64,000 nucleotides of DNA from Sphingopyxis solisilvae (GCF_015475875.1 NZ_JADKYM010000004.1:62001-126000), one strand, 5' to 3'. Positions 46,061-54,832 are shown, counted from the first letter of the stretch. Notes: generated by a model not told the origin, from the sequence alone. A program made the numbers and translations.

Positions 46061-47320
46061 ATGCAAGAGCAGCCCTTCTTTGCGCTCAGCACCTATCATG
46101 TCGGCATGGCGCTGATCGGCGCCGGGATAATCGCGGCCTTCTGGTTGCCGCGCTTCCTGTCGAGGCGCGAGCCCGCCGCGTCGGCGCTGCTGATCCTTTT
46201 CGGTATCGCGATTCACTGGCTATTGCCCGACGTCGCCGAAGCGCTCGATCCGCGCACAGCACCCCGATTCTGGGAACTCGCGAGCGAAATGGCGGTGATC
46301 GTCGCCCTGTTCGGCACCGGCATCCGGATCGACGACCTATCGAACTATCGCCGCTGGCGGCCGACGGTCCGGTTGCTGGTGATCGCCATGCCGCTGACCA
46401 TCGCTGCGGTGGCGTTGATGGGGCTGACCTTTGGCGGGATGACGCTCGCGGGCGCCATCCTGCTCGGCGCGGTATTGGCGCCGACCGATCCCGTGCTCGC
46501 CGGCGAAGTCCAGGTCGGTCCGCCCACGCGGGGCGAAGAACAGCCGGTCCGGTTCGCGCTGACCACCGAAGCGGGGCTGAACGACGGGCTGGCCTTTCCA
46601 TTCGTCTATCTGGGCCTGCTCGTCGGGACGACCGGCTTTTCCGCGGCGATGCTGGGCGAATGGCTGCTCCTCGACGTACTCTATCGCATCCTTATTGGCT
46701 GCATCGGCGGCGCGGCGGTCGGGTGGCTGCTCGCGCGCATCCTGTTCGTCATCCCGCGCGGCAATGTGCTGGCCAACACCGCCTCGGGCGTGCTGGCGAT
46801 CGCGGGGATATTGCTCTGCTATGGCGCGACCGAATTGGCCGAGGGATACGGGTTTATCGCCTGCTTCGTGGCAGGGATCGTGCTTCGCCGGTTCGAGGCG
46901 AGCCATGAATTCCACGGCAAGCTCCACAGCTTCAACGAGGCTATCGAACTCGCGCTCACCGCGCTGCTGCTCATCCTCATTGGTGGCACCTTTCCGCTGC
47001 TGTTCGGCGAACTCGACTGGGCGCACGCCGCCATTGCCGCCGGTCTGTTGTTCGTCGTGCGGCCGCTGGCCGGATGGTTCAGCCTGTTTGGCACCGACCT
47101 GCCGCCACAGGACCGGCTCGTCGTTGCCTTTTATGGGGTGCGCGGGATCGGATCGATTTATTACCTCGCTTATGCAACCAGCCACCTCGAGCTGGTGAAC
47201 GAAGGACAATTATGGGCGACGATCGCGCTGACGATCCTGTTGTCCACCGTCGTGCACGGGTTCACCGCGGGGCCGGTCGTCGATCATATCGTTCGGCGCC
47301 AGCAGAGAGAACGCACCTGA
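46061..47320 (+). CDS. Cation/proton antiporter (NhaP-type, CPA1 family)
   Basis: 419 aa, about 12 membrane helices. AVLAPTDPVLAGEV and TTEAGLNDGLAFPFVYL (ND motif) are the core ion-binding segments of CPA1 antiporters. No C-terminal RCK domain. It exchanges Na+ or K+ for H+ across the inner membrane. An EcfG-type promoter match lies 46-71 bases upstream, which puts it in the general stress response by inference. Confidence 0.92.
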   Translation: MQEQPFFALSTYHVGMALIGAGIIAAFWLPRFLSRREPAASALLILFGIAIHWLLPDVAEALDPRTAPRFWELASEMAVIVALFGTGIRIDDLSNYRRWRPTVRLLVIAMPLTIAAVALMGLTFGGMTLAGAILLGAVLAPTDPVLAGEVQVGPPTRGEEQPVRFALTTEAGLNDGLAFPFVYLGLLVGTTGFSAAMLGEWLLLDVLYRILIGCIGGAAVGWLLARILFVIPRGNVLANTASGVLAIAGILLCYGATELAEGYGFIACFVAGIVLRRFEASHEFHGKLHSFNEAIELALTALLLILIGGTFPLLFGELDWAHAAIAAGLLFVVRPLAGWFSLFGTDLPPQDRLVVAFYGVRGIGSIYYLAYATSHLELVNEGQLWATIALTILLSTVVHGFTAGPVVDHIVRRQQRERT

Positions 47321-47606
47321 CGTATCGACGGGCACCGCGACCGGTCCGATTTCGGCCCGCGGGCGATACTTCGATTATCCTTCCGGTAAATAGGCCGCTC
47401 GCCGCCATGGGAATTGGGGTTATGGCCTTCCTCTCACCCGTTGCAGGGAAATTGCGGCTATTTCGATTTCGTGCACGATCTGCGCTGCCCGCATGCTAAG
47501 CACGGGTTTCGGGGCAATGGTCGTCGACGTCGATCCACCTTGCCCCACATATTGGTCCCCCACAAGGCCGCGTCCTGCGGTCCGGGCCGACCGGGAAGGG
47601 CGCCGC

Positions 47607-48677
47607 ATGGCTGCCGACAATCCATCGATCAATCTGGGCCGCACGCTGGGGCTCGCGGTGGTGCTCGCCTCCGACGCGCCGCTGCTGCTGCTCGACGAAA
47701 ATCTGGCGATCGTCGCGGCGAGCGACAGTTTCTGCGAAGCGTTCGGCATCAACCCCGAAACCGTCACCGGTCAGACGATCTATGACCTCGACCATCATCA
47801 CTGGGACTTGCCGCGGCTCCACTCGCTGATCGAAGCGACGCTGTCGGGCGCCGCCGAGGTCGAAGCCTATGAGATGGAGATTGAGACCAGCGCCGGGACC
47901 TCGCGCTGCGTCGTGATCAAGGCGCAGCGCCTCGACTATGGCGACATCCACCACACGCGGATGATGGTCACCGTGATCGACGTGACCGAGGAGCGGCAGA
48001 ACGAAAAGCGCCACAAGGAGCTGGTCCACGCCAACGCCACGCTACTCCACGAAATGCAGCACCGCGTCGCCAACAGCCTGCAAATCATCGCCAGCATCTT
48101 GATGCAGAGCGCACGCAAGGTGCAGTCGAGCGAGGCGCGCGGCCATTTGAACGACGCGCATCAACGCGTGATGTCGATCGCGACGCTGCAACGCCACCTT
48201 GCCGAATCGAAGGGCGGCGCGGTCGAGCTCGAACCCTATCTGGCGCAGTTGTGCGCCAGCATCGGTGTGTCGATGATCTATGACCGCGAACAATTGACGC
48301 TGACAACCTCGGTCGATCCGGTGTCGATCGACGGCGATGTATCGGTCAGCATGGGGCTGGTCGTCACCGAACTGGTGATCAACGCGCTCAAGCACGCCTT
48401 TCCGGGCGGGCGCCCCGGCCATGTCGTCGTCGGCTATGCCGCGACGGGCGACGACTGGACGCTGTCGGTATCCGACGATGGCATCGGCATGGCCGAAAAT
48501 GCCGAGCGGTCGGCGGCGGGGCTGGGCACGCGCATCGTTCAGGCGCTCGCCAAGCAATTGAGGGCGGAGATACTGGTCGAGGATGCCGCGCCGGGAACGC
48601 GCGTATCGCTGACCCACACCGCGCAGATCGCGCGGCAGGTCGCGGCGAACGACGAAGCGGAAAGCGCGGCGGTGTAA
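47607..48677 (+). CDS. HWE/HisKA_2-family histidine kinase with N-terminal PAS domain
   Basis: 356 aa from ATG 47607 (MAADNPSINL), with GAAGGG upstream. PAS domain at about 22-130. The phospho-acceptor box is LLHEMQHRVANSLQIIASIL with H152. The ATPase domain has GLVVTELVINALKHAFPGG (N box) and SDDGIGM (G box). There is no membrane segment, so it is cytoplasmic. Kinases of this family feed the PhyR-EcfG general stress pathway in sphingomonads (family knowledge). A shortened paralogue is at 50961-51620. Confidence 0.9.
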   Translation: MAADNPSINLGRTLGLAVVLASDAPLLLLDENLAIVAASDSFCEAFGINPETVTGQTIYDLDHHHWDLPRLHSLIEATLSGAAEVEAYEMEIETSAGTSRCVVIKAQRLDYGDIHHTRMMVTVIDVTEERQNEKRHKELVHANATLLHEMQHRVANSLQIIASILMQSARKVQSSEARGHLNDAHQRVMSIATLQRHLAESKGGAVELEPYLAQLCASIGVSMIYDREQLTLTTSVDPVSIDGDVSVSMGLVVTELVINALKHAFPGGRPGHVVVGYAATGDDWTLSVSDDGIGMAENAERSAAGLGTRIVQALAKQLRAEILVEDAAPGTRVSLTHTAQIARQVAANDEAESAAV

Positions 48678-49439
48678 TCTGCCCGCCCTCGATCAGGAAA
48701 GGGAATTCCGTGCGTTGGATCATCGGCTTCGCACCCGCCAGCGACGTTTCGTCGGCATAGTCTGGGCGGTCATAAATTTTTCGGTCGCTTGGAGCGCAGC
48801 AATCGGCGGCACGCGCCGGCCACGTCTCCTGAACGGCCGTGAGACGAATGGCGCTCAGGAGACGGGGTTGCAATCACTACGCCGGGCAGCCTCCATCGTT
48901 GCCAATCTGAAAATATCAAGAGTTGCGCTCTTCCGACGGAAATTATGACGACTTCAGGGGGTCATCATGGGATGAGCAGACCTCACCCCTCCATCTGCCG
49001 TGCGCCTCAATTCCCGAGCCGGCCGTTACCGACTCCGAAATGCAGAGAGCGGAGATAGAAGGCCTGACCCGAAAACTCGCCGACGACTTCGCCAATGGGC
49101 GCGTCAGCGAACGGTACGGCACCTATCAACATCGCACACGGGTCATTCGCCAACTGACGGCGATATGGGCCGCGGCGCGCCACTGATCGCCCCCGGCAGG
49201 CTGCTTGGTGTCCAAGGCCAGCGGCGCATTCACTCCAGCCCGTCATTTCTGTCCGAGCTTTGCGTGGCGACCCAGGCAGCGAGGGCGCATTTCGCGCGCG
49301 TCTCCTCAAAGTTTCCAGTCGCCTCAAGTCTGTTGATAAAATCCCGATTAAAATAATACATATTGTCGATACTATTTATCACGATAGCAAGAAATGTATC
49401 GAATCTTGAAAATATAATTTCATAAAGCGGAAATATAGA
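48678..49439. other. Long spacer with a perfect inverted repeat
   Basis: A 10-bp perfect inverted repeat, CGTCTCCTGA (48823-48832) and TCAGGAGACG (48855-48864), with a 22-base loop, lies 150 bp after the kinase. 49330-49439 is AT-rich. No convincing gene apart from a doubtful 48-codon ORF at 49040. Confidence 0.5.
49040..49186 (+). CDS. Doubtful small hypothetical protein
   Basis: 48 codons (MQRAEIEGLTRKLADDF start), mostly charged and helical in character. No ribosome site is evident and the same region is open in other frames. Listed only because nothing else occupies the spacer. Confidence 0.22.
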   Translation: MQRAEIEGLTRKLADDFANGRVSERYGTYQHRTRVIRQLTAIWAAARH

Positions 49440-49464
49440 GGAACAATACCAACTGCAGAGTGTT
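49440..49464 (+). promoter_or_regulatory. EcfG-type promoter before the aromatic-repeat protein
   Basis: GGAAC (49440-49444), then GTT (49462-49464), which is a 16-base spacer to TGTT. It fits the EcfG general stress consensus with one mismatch (T for C). The gene start follows at 49508. Confidence 0.55.
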
Positions 49465-49507
49465 CATCAACAGCGAGCGGCATTTTGTCAGCTCCAGGAG
49501 CTCCCCA

Positions 49508-50845
49508 ATGTACAGGTTTATTTTCGCGGCGAATATCGCCGCTATCGCCCTTGTTCCGTCCATCGCCGGCGCACGAACGCAGTCGCAGGCGACCTGCGAA
49601 GAACAGCGCTCAACGCGCGTCGTCGCCACCATCGGAGGCGCCGCAGCCGGCGGCGTGCTCGGCAATGTCGTCGCCGGTCGTGGCGACAAGACGGTCGGAA
49701 CCGTGATCGGCGCCGCCGCAGGAGCCGCTCTCGCCAACCAGATCGCTAAACCGACGCGCGATTGCCGCGACGCATTTGGTTATTACGACAATGAAAATCG
49801 CTGGCACGCCACCGGCGTAAAATCCTCCGATGCCCGCGGCTACTATAATCGTGACGGGATATGGGTCGATGGTCCGCCCAACGGTCGATATGGCAGCGAT
49901 GGCCGCTGGGTGACTTACGCGGCGTCCAGTCGCGGAGAAGGCGACTATCGGCCGGGCGGCGAATGGGTGCCCGCATCGGCCAACGGTTATTACGACCGCG
50001 ACGACATCTGGGTGCCGGGTTCGGCAAGCGGTCGGTATGACGATCGCGGGCGCTGGATCGGAACCACCGCTTCAAACCCGCCAACTCGCCGCGACGACGC
50101 CTATGGCTATTACGACCCCGCCGGCGCGTGGCACGCGACATCGACCGCGCGCGGCCGGGCTACCGGTTATTATGACCGCGATAACAAGTGGGTCACCGGA
50201 ACGCCGAACGGCTATTATGACGAACGGCGTAACTGGATTCCCCAGCGCGAGGACGGAACGGCAAGCGGCAGCTATGACGGCCAGAACCGCTGGATACCAG
50301 CCTCTTCGGCCGGCTATTATGATGACAATGATCGCTGGATAACCGGTGCCGCAAGCGGCCACTATGATCAGCGCGGCCGGTGGGTCGCTGGCGTAACCAT
50401 CGGTCATTATGACGCGAACGGCCGCTGGATTGCCGGCGCGGCAGGCGGACGCCGCGACGCGAACGGACATTGGGTCGCCGATCCGCATCCGGGCTATTAT
50501 GATCGGAATGGCCGATGGAACGCCGGAGCGACGACGGGCTATTACGACGCCCGCGGTCGCTGGATCCCCACCGGACGCGAGGGCATGGGCAGCGACGATG
50601 GAACGAACCGCCCCGCTATCCTCTCGCAGCTCGCCAACCTCGAACAATATGTCCGCACCGCCCGATCGGAGCGCACGATCGACAACCGGACGGCCATGAG
50701 TGCCAGCCGCGAGCTGCGATCCATTCGCACCAGCGAGCGAGCCATGCATCATGACCGGATGGACCGGCTGTCAGCGCGCAACGAAGCCGCGCTTCAGTCG
50801 CGGATCGATCGCCTGAATCTTCGCCTGCGGCTCAGCCCGCAGTAA
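49508..50845 (+). CDS. Secreted glycine-zipper protein with 16 aromatic GYYDxxGRW-type repeats
   Basis: 445 aa from ATG 49508, with AGGAG upstream. Signal peptide residues 1-21. A glycine-zipper segment follows at about 38-80 (VVATIGGAAAGGVLGNVVAG). Residues 91-356 hold 16 repeats of about 16 residues on the pattern G-Y-Y-D-x-x-G-R-W-V/I, each with small-residue spacers (for example ATGYYDRDNKWVTGT). The last 85 residues are charged and helical. No enzyme motif. Probably an outer-membrane or periplasmic structural protein; the function of such repeats is unknown. Confidence 0.8.
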   Translation: MYRFIFAANIAAIALVPSIAGARTQSQATCEEQRSTRVVATIGGAAAGGVLGNVVAGRGDKTVGTVIGAAAGAALANQIAKPTRDCRDAFGYYDNENRWHATGVKSSDARGYYNRDGIWVDGPPNGRYGSDGRWVTYAASSRGEGDYRPGGEWVPASANGYYDRDDIWVPGSASGRYDDRGRWIGTTASNPPTRRDDAYGYYDPAGAWHATSTARGRATGYYDRDNKWVTGTPNGYYDERRNWIPQREDGTASGSYDGQNRWIPASSAGYYDDNDRWITGAASGHYDQRGRWVAGVTIGHYDANGRWIAGAAGGRRDANGHWVADPHPGYYDRNGRWNAGATTGYYDARGRWIPTGREGMGSDDGTNRPAILSQLANLEQYVRTARSERTIDNRTAMSASRELRSIRTSERAMHHDRMDRLSARNEAALQSRIDRLNLRLRLSPQ

Positions 50846-50960
50846 AACGAACGTCCATCAAAAGGGGATCTGCCGCTTCCGCTCAATGCGGGGGCGGCAG
50901 CTTCTTGTCCCGATCATGGCGGAGTTGGCAGGGAGATCTTGTCAACCGGCCCGGACCGCT

Positions 50961-51620
50961 TCAGCCGGCACCGACCGGCGCGTCGTGCACGATCGAAACC
51001 CTGGTTCCGGGATTGGCGCCCACCGTTTCGACGGTCGCGTGAAGCTGTCTCGCCAGGGCTTCGACAATACTGGTCCCGAGGCCGGGCTTAGCCGCAGCCA
51101 GCTTGCGCGGTGTGCCTGCGCCGTCGTCACGGACCGTCAGCGTCCATGACACGCCCAGCGCATGACAATCCATCAGGATCGTTCCACCGCGTTCGCCCGG
51201 GCACGCATGCTTGAGCGCATTGATGAAGAGTTCGGTCACGATCAGCCCGAGGCTGACCGAGATGTCGGCATTCACCATACTGTCGTCCTCGCTCACCTTG
51301 AGCGAGACAATATCCGGGTCGCAGATCATCGAGGCGCCGAGGCTCTGGCAAAACTGCGTGAAATAGGCGCGCAATTCGACCTCGCCCAACCGCGACGCCG
51401 CAAGTTGTTGCTGGACGGTGGCAATCGACATCACGCGATTATGCGCATCGCGAAGATGGCTTCTCGTCTTTTCCGACTGCACCCTCCTCGCGCACTGCAT
51501 GAGCACGCTGGCGATGATCGTGAAATCCTGGTCGAGCAGAAGGGCGGGTGCATCGGAGACGGCAATGACGGTAAGCGCGAGATCGAGCGCAACGTAGACA
51601 TGGATGGTGCGGGTCATCAT
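50961..51620 (-). CDS. HWE/HisKA_2-type kinase paralogue lacking the PAS domain and the phospho-acceptor His
   Basis: 219 aa from ATG 51620 (51617 also possible), with AGGGG upstream. The first 35 residues match the start of the 47607 kinase PAS domain (VSDAPALLLDQDFTI). It then jumps straight to IASVLMQCARRVQSEKTRSH, which in the paralogue lies just after the H box. About 125 residues are missing in frame, including the PAS core and the histidine. The ATPase domain is intact (GLIVTELFINALKHACPGE, RDDGAGTP). It cannot autophosphorylate in the usual way but could bind ATP or partner proteins. Confidence 0.82.
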   Translation of the reverse strand: MMTRTIHVYVALDLALTVIAVSDAPALLLDQDFTIIASVLMQCARRVQSEKTRSHLRDAHNRVMSIATVQQQLAASRLGEVELRAYFTQFCQSLGASMICDPDIVSLKVSEDDSMVNADISVSLGLIVTELFINALKHACPGERGGTILMDCHALGVSWTLTVRDDGAGTPRKLAAAKPGLGTSIVEALARQLHATVETVGANPGTRVSIVHDAPVGAG

Positions 51621-52214
51621 GGCCCCTTTCGGGGAGACCAGAGAGCTGACGAGCTTGAAAGCCGGGTCCGGGGAGAAACGGCGCGCTCGCGAATACGAAA
51701 AGCCTGCCGCTAACAGGGACGGAATATCATGAATGCAGGCGCGCCGCGCCAAGATCCCGCTCCATCGGCGGTTACGCGCGATCGATTGAGCAAGGGGTTC
51801 GGTATTGCCTCGTGTCGCCATCGCTCACTAAAGCCAAGCGACCGCTTTCAGGTGGCGAATGACTCGGGCTGAAAGGCTGAAATCGGGCGCAAAGCCGCCT
51901 TTCGCGCCTTCAAATTACCGCTTAGGACTCGAACCTGCGCCGCGGATTTGGATGGTGCCCGACAACCGCCCACGCTAGGCCATTCTAAATTTAACGATTC
52001 GAATTCAGGACATTTCGGGAATTGTTGGTAAGCGTCGACAGACTTCGGCCGGATACCAACAATCGTACCAACAAATTGCTCGAACTGGGCTCAATCTGAA
52101 AATTCCGCGTGAGACGCCCCGGGACGATTTGGGATCGTTCAATCCAACGCTTTTCAGCCAATTTTTCGCTGCTGAAGGTGGGACGCTGTGGGACGTCATG
52201 GGACGCTCTGGGTC
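51621..52214. other. Island right-end spacer with short direct repeats (putative integrase arm sites)
   Basis: No convincing gene. Two TTGTTGGTA units, 3 bases apart on the minus strand (about 52055-52075), and one on the plus strand (52021-52029). GGGACG recurs with a 10-bp helical period at 52181 and 52191, and GGACG at 52201, right beside attR. Such phased repeats are typical of integrase or excisionase arms. Confidence 0.5.
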
Positions 52215-52218
52215 GGCC

Positions 52219-52294
52219 TGGCAGGGGCAGCAGGACTCGAACCCGCGACCCTCGGTTTTGGAGACCGATGCTCTACCAACTGAGCTATACCCCT
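52219..52294 (-). tRNA. tRNA-Trp (anticodon CCA), attachment site of the island
   Basis: On the minus strand, AGGGGTA pairs with TGCCCCT. The D-loop is AGTTGGTA, the anticodon loop is TCTCCAAAA (CCA), and the T-loop is TTCGAGT. CCA is encoded at 52219-52221. 76 nt. Its last 20 bases lie in the 24-bp repeat shared with 34365-34388, so the island insertion regenerated an intact gene. Confidence 0.97.
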
Positions 52295-52386
52295 AGGCCG
52301 GAGTGCGCCCCTAGCCCGATTGGCGTGGGGGGGCAAGGGGGATCGCGGCTTGCGAACGCGGTCGCGCCTGATATGCGCGATCGGGC

Positions 52387-53322
52387 ATGCCCCCTGCCCC
52401 CGCCTCGACCGCCGCGCCGCAGAATTATCTTGGCGGCATCGGATTGCGGTTGCTGGCGATGATCAGCCTGTCGCTGATGTTTGTCGTGGTCAAATATGTC
52501 GACCGGGCGGGTGTGCATATTGTCGAAAGCCTGTTCTGGCGCCAGGCGCTGGTGTTGCCGTTCCTGCTGCTGTGGGTGCGTGCGACGGGCGGCTTCGCCT
52601 CGCTGAAGACGCAGCGCCTCGGCGCACATATGCGGCGGATGCTGATGGGCCTCACCGGTATGGCGTGCAATTTCGGGGCGATGATCCTGTTGCCGATGGC
52701 CGAGGCGACGACGATCAGCCTGTCGGTGCCGATCTTCGCCGTGATCTTTGCCGCGCTGCTGCTGGGCGAAGCGACGGGCTGGCAGCGGTGGAGCGCGGTG
52801 ATCGTCGGATTCGCGGGCGTACTCGTTGTGCTGGCACCCTGGACGGGTTTTGCGGGCGGATTCGGCGGCGATCACGGCGTCGGCACATTGGTTGCGCTGG
52901 CGGGAGCGGTGATGACGGCGCTGATCACCATTGCCGTCCGCGACCTTGGCCGCACCGAAAATGCCGCGACGATCGTGTTCTGGTTCAGCCTGTTGTCGAT
53001 GGTGCCGCTGGGCCTCGCGCTGCCCTTTGTCGTCACCCCGCACGATTCGACGGTGTGGTTGCTCCTCGTCGCCCTCGGTCTGCTGGGGGCGATCGTCCAG
53101 ATGTCATTGACCGGAGCGCTGCGCCTGGCGCCGGTGTCGGTCGTGATCCCGATGGACTATACCGCCTTGCTGTGGGCGATCCTCGCCGGCTGGTGGTTTT
53201 TCGGCACCCTGCCCGCCGATACCACATGGGTCGGCGCGCCGCTGATCGTGGCGTCGGGCCTGTTCATCGCCTGGCGCGAACATCGTCGCCACATCAATCG
53301 TCCCAAGGAGGTCGCCGCATGA
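52387..53322 (+). CDS. EamA/DMT-family transporter
   Basis: 311 aa, ten predicted helices as two EamA repeats. FWRQALVLPFLLLW and AEATTISLSVPIFAVIFAALLLGE are characteristic of repeat 1; PMDYTALLWAILAGWWFFG of repeat 2. Drug/metabolite exporter superfamily; substrate unknown. Its stop overlaps the glutathione S-transferase start by 4 bp (ATGA). Confidence 0.9.
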   Translation: MPPAPASTAAPQNYLGGIGLRLLAMISLSLMFVVVKYVDRAGVHIVESLFWRQALVLPFLLLWVRATGGFASLKTQRLGAHMRRMLMGLTGMACNFGAMILLPMAEATTISLSVPIFAVIFAALLLGEATGWQRWSAVIVGFAGVLVVLAPWTGFAGGFGGDHGVGTLVALAGAVMTALITIAVRDLGRTENAATIVFWFSLLSMVPLGLALPFVVTPHDSTVWLLLVALGLLGAIVQMSLTGALRLAPVSVVIPMDYTALLWAILAGWWFFGTLPADTTWVGAPLIVASGLFIAWREHRRHINRPKEVAA

Positions 53323-53951
53323 CATGCCCGATCCTGTATCACTGCCCCGATGCCCGCTCGCTGCGCTGCCTGTGGGCGGTCGAGGAGACGGGTATCGATG
53401 TCGACCTGCGCGTACTGAAATTCCCGCCGCGCGCGTTCGAGCCCGATTATCGCGCGATCAATCCGCTGATGACGGTCCCGGCCTGGGTCGAGCGCGGGCG
53501 GCTGATGACCGAATCGGCGGCGATCTGTGAGCGCATCGCCGAAGCAACCCCGCTGGAGGTCCGCCGCGACGAGGCAGATTATTGGGATTACCGCAACTGG
53601 CTGCACCGCAGCGACGCGACGCTGACCTTTCCGCTCGCGATCATGATCCGCTACACGCGGGTCGAGCCCGAGGAACGGCGGCTCGCACAGGCCGTCGCCG
53701 ACTATAAGGCATTTTTTGGGGGTCGCGCCAAAAGCATCGAAGCGGCGCTGGCCGACGGGCGCGAATGGCTGGTCGCCGGCCGCTTCACAATCGCCGACAT
53801 CGTGATCGGCTATGCCGCCTTTCTGGCGACGACGCTCGGCGCCGACGATGTGCTGGGCGAAGCGACGGCGGCGTGGCTGGCGCGCTGCACCGCGCGCGAC
53901 GGCTTCAAACGCGCCCGGCAACGCCAGGCTGCCGGCAGCCGCGTTCAGTAG
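53319..53951 (+). CDS. Glutathione S-transferase family protein
   Basis: 210 aa from ATG 53319, with AAGGAG upstream. The thioredoxin-like N-terminal domain has YHCPDARSLRCLWAVEETG, the cis-Pro region MTVPAWVE, and LMTESAAICERIAE (glutathione gamma-glutamyl contact). The helical C-terminal domain ends with RFTIADIVIGYAAF (N-capping box). Coupled to the EamA gene. Converges on folE with a 7-bp overlap. Confidence 0.9.
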   Translation: MTCPILYHCPDARSLRCLWAVEETGIDVDLRVLKFPPRAFEPDYRAINPLMTVPAWVERGRLMTESAAICERIAEATPLEVRRDEADYWDYRNWLHRSDATLTFPLAIMIRYTRVEPEERRLAQAVADYKAFFGGRAKSIEAALADGREWLVAGRFTIADIVIGYAAFLATTLGADDVLGEATAAWLARCTARDGFKRARQRQAAGSRVQ

Positions 53952-54547
53952 CCCATCAGGCTCAGCACTTCCTTGCGGCTGCGCTGGTCGTCGAGGAAAC
54001 AGCCGAGCAGGCGGCTGGTCACCATGCCGACGCCGGGCGTGCGGACGCCGCGGCCCGTCATGCACCCGTGCTGCGCGTCAATCACCACCGCGACGCCGTG
54101 CGGATGCAGATTGTCCCAGATACAGCGCGCCACCTCGGCGGTCAGCCGTTCCTGCACCTGCAACCGCCGCGCATAACCGTTCAGCACGCGGGCCAGCTTC
54201 GAAATGCCGACGACCCGGTCGCGCGGCATATAGGCGATCGACGCCTTGCCGGTGATCGGCGCCATATGATGTTCGCAGTGCGACTGGAACGGGATGTCTT
54301 TCAGCAGCACCAGCTCGTCATAGCCGCCCACCTCCTCAAAGGTGCGCGCCAGATGGATCGCCGGATCCTCGGCATAACCGCTGCAATATTCCTTCCACGC
54401 GCGCGCAACGCGCTTCGGGGTATCGAGCAGCCCCTCGCGCGCCGGATCGTCGCCGGCCCATTCGATCAGGGTGCGGACGGCATCCGCCACATGGTCGGGG
54501 ACGGCGACCTTGCCGTCGGCGCCCAATTCGTCACTACAATTGCTCAT
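53945..54547 (-). CDS. folE: GTP cyclohydrolase I (FolE)
   Basis: 200 aa from ATG 54547 (MSNCSDELGA). PFQSHCEHHMAPITGKASIAYMP holds the catalytic zinc Cys/His and the GTP-binding segment; HGCMTGRGV has the second zinc Cys. It converts GTP to dihydroneopterin triphosphate, the first step of folate synthesis. Confidence 0.96.
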   Translation of the reverse strand: MSNCSDELGADGKVAVPDHVADAVRTLIEWAGDDPAREGLLDTPKRVARAWKEYCSGYAEDPAIHLARTFEEVGGYDELVLLKDIPFQSHCEHHMAPITGKASIAYMPRDRVVGISKLARVLNGYARRLQVQERLTAEVARCIWDNLHPHGVAVVIDAQHGCMTGRGVRTPGVGMVTSRLLGCFLDDQRSRKEVLSLMGY

Positions 54548-54832
54548 TGCCGCGCTTTCACTGTTGCATTCTTGCCGCACATTTCGGTGCCCATGCGTCT
54601 TTAAACAAGCATGGCGTAAAAACAAATTTGCAATGTGCGCAAGTTTACGTTGCGGAAACTTGGCTTTTTGCACTTTTCCGATCGCGCGCATTTCCATTGC
54701 TTTCCGGAACGAACAAGTGGCTTGACGCTCGCGTCAACTAAGCGCACCTTTGGGTTGCATTACAGAACCCGCCGAAGCGGGTCGTGATCCGGAGAGGCCG
54801 GCGTTTTTCCCCGACGCCGGTGGGAGAGGAAG
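54548..54832. promoter_or_regulatory. Control region between folE and a TonB-dependent receptor
   Basis: The palindrome TTGACGCTCGCGTCAA (54722-54737, 6-bp arms) doubles as a -35-like element for the plus strand. Two hairpins follow in the leader: ACCCGC/GCGGGT (54767-54782) and GCCGGCG/CGCCGG (54797-54820). They precede a leader ORF. 54600-54680 is AT-richer and probably carries the folE promoter. Confidence 0.5.

Larger units (their letters stand above)
34365..52214. mobile_element. 17.85-kb genomic island integrated at the 3' end of tRNA-Trp
   Basis: It is bounded by a 24-bp direct repeat. One copy is in tRNA-Trp, whose 3' end faces the island; the other is at the far end, beside a tyrosine recombinase pseudogene. 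AT-richer stretches occur near both ends. There are no phage structural, replication or conjugation genes. The cargo is described gene by gene below and centres on oxidative, osmotic and envelope stress. Boundaries come from the repeats; mobility today is doubtful because the recombinase has a stop codon. Confidence 0.75.

Noticed and set aside
48700-48873. Minus-strand frame containing IYDRPDYADETSLAGAKP
   Set aside because: It looks protein-like at first, but has no start signal, no stop nearby in the same frame and runs into the antisense of the kinase gene. Not enough to call a gene.
51921-51945. A sequence resembling a tRNA T-arm (GGTTCGAGTCC on the minus strand)
   Set aside because: No acceptor, D or anticodon arm can be built around it, and it does not match the island repeat beyond a few bases.
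34365-52214. The island as a prophage or conjugative element
   Set aside because: No capsid, tail, terminase, lysis, relaxase or type IV secretion genes are present.
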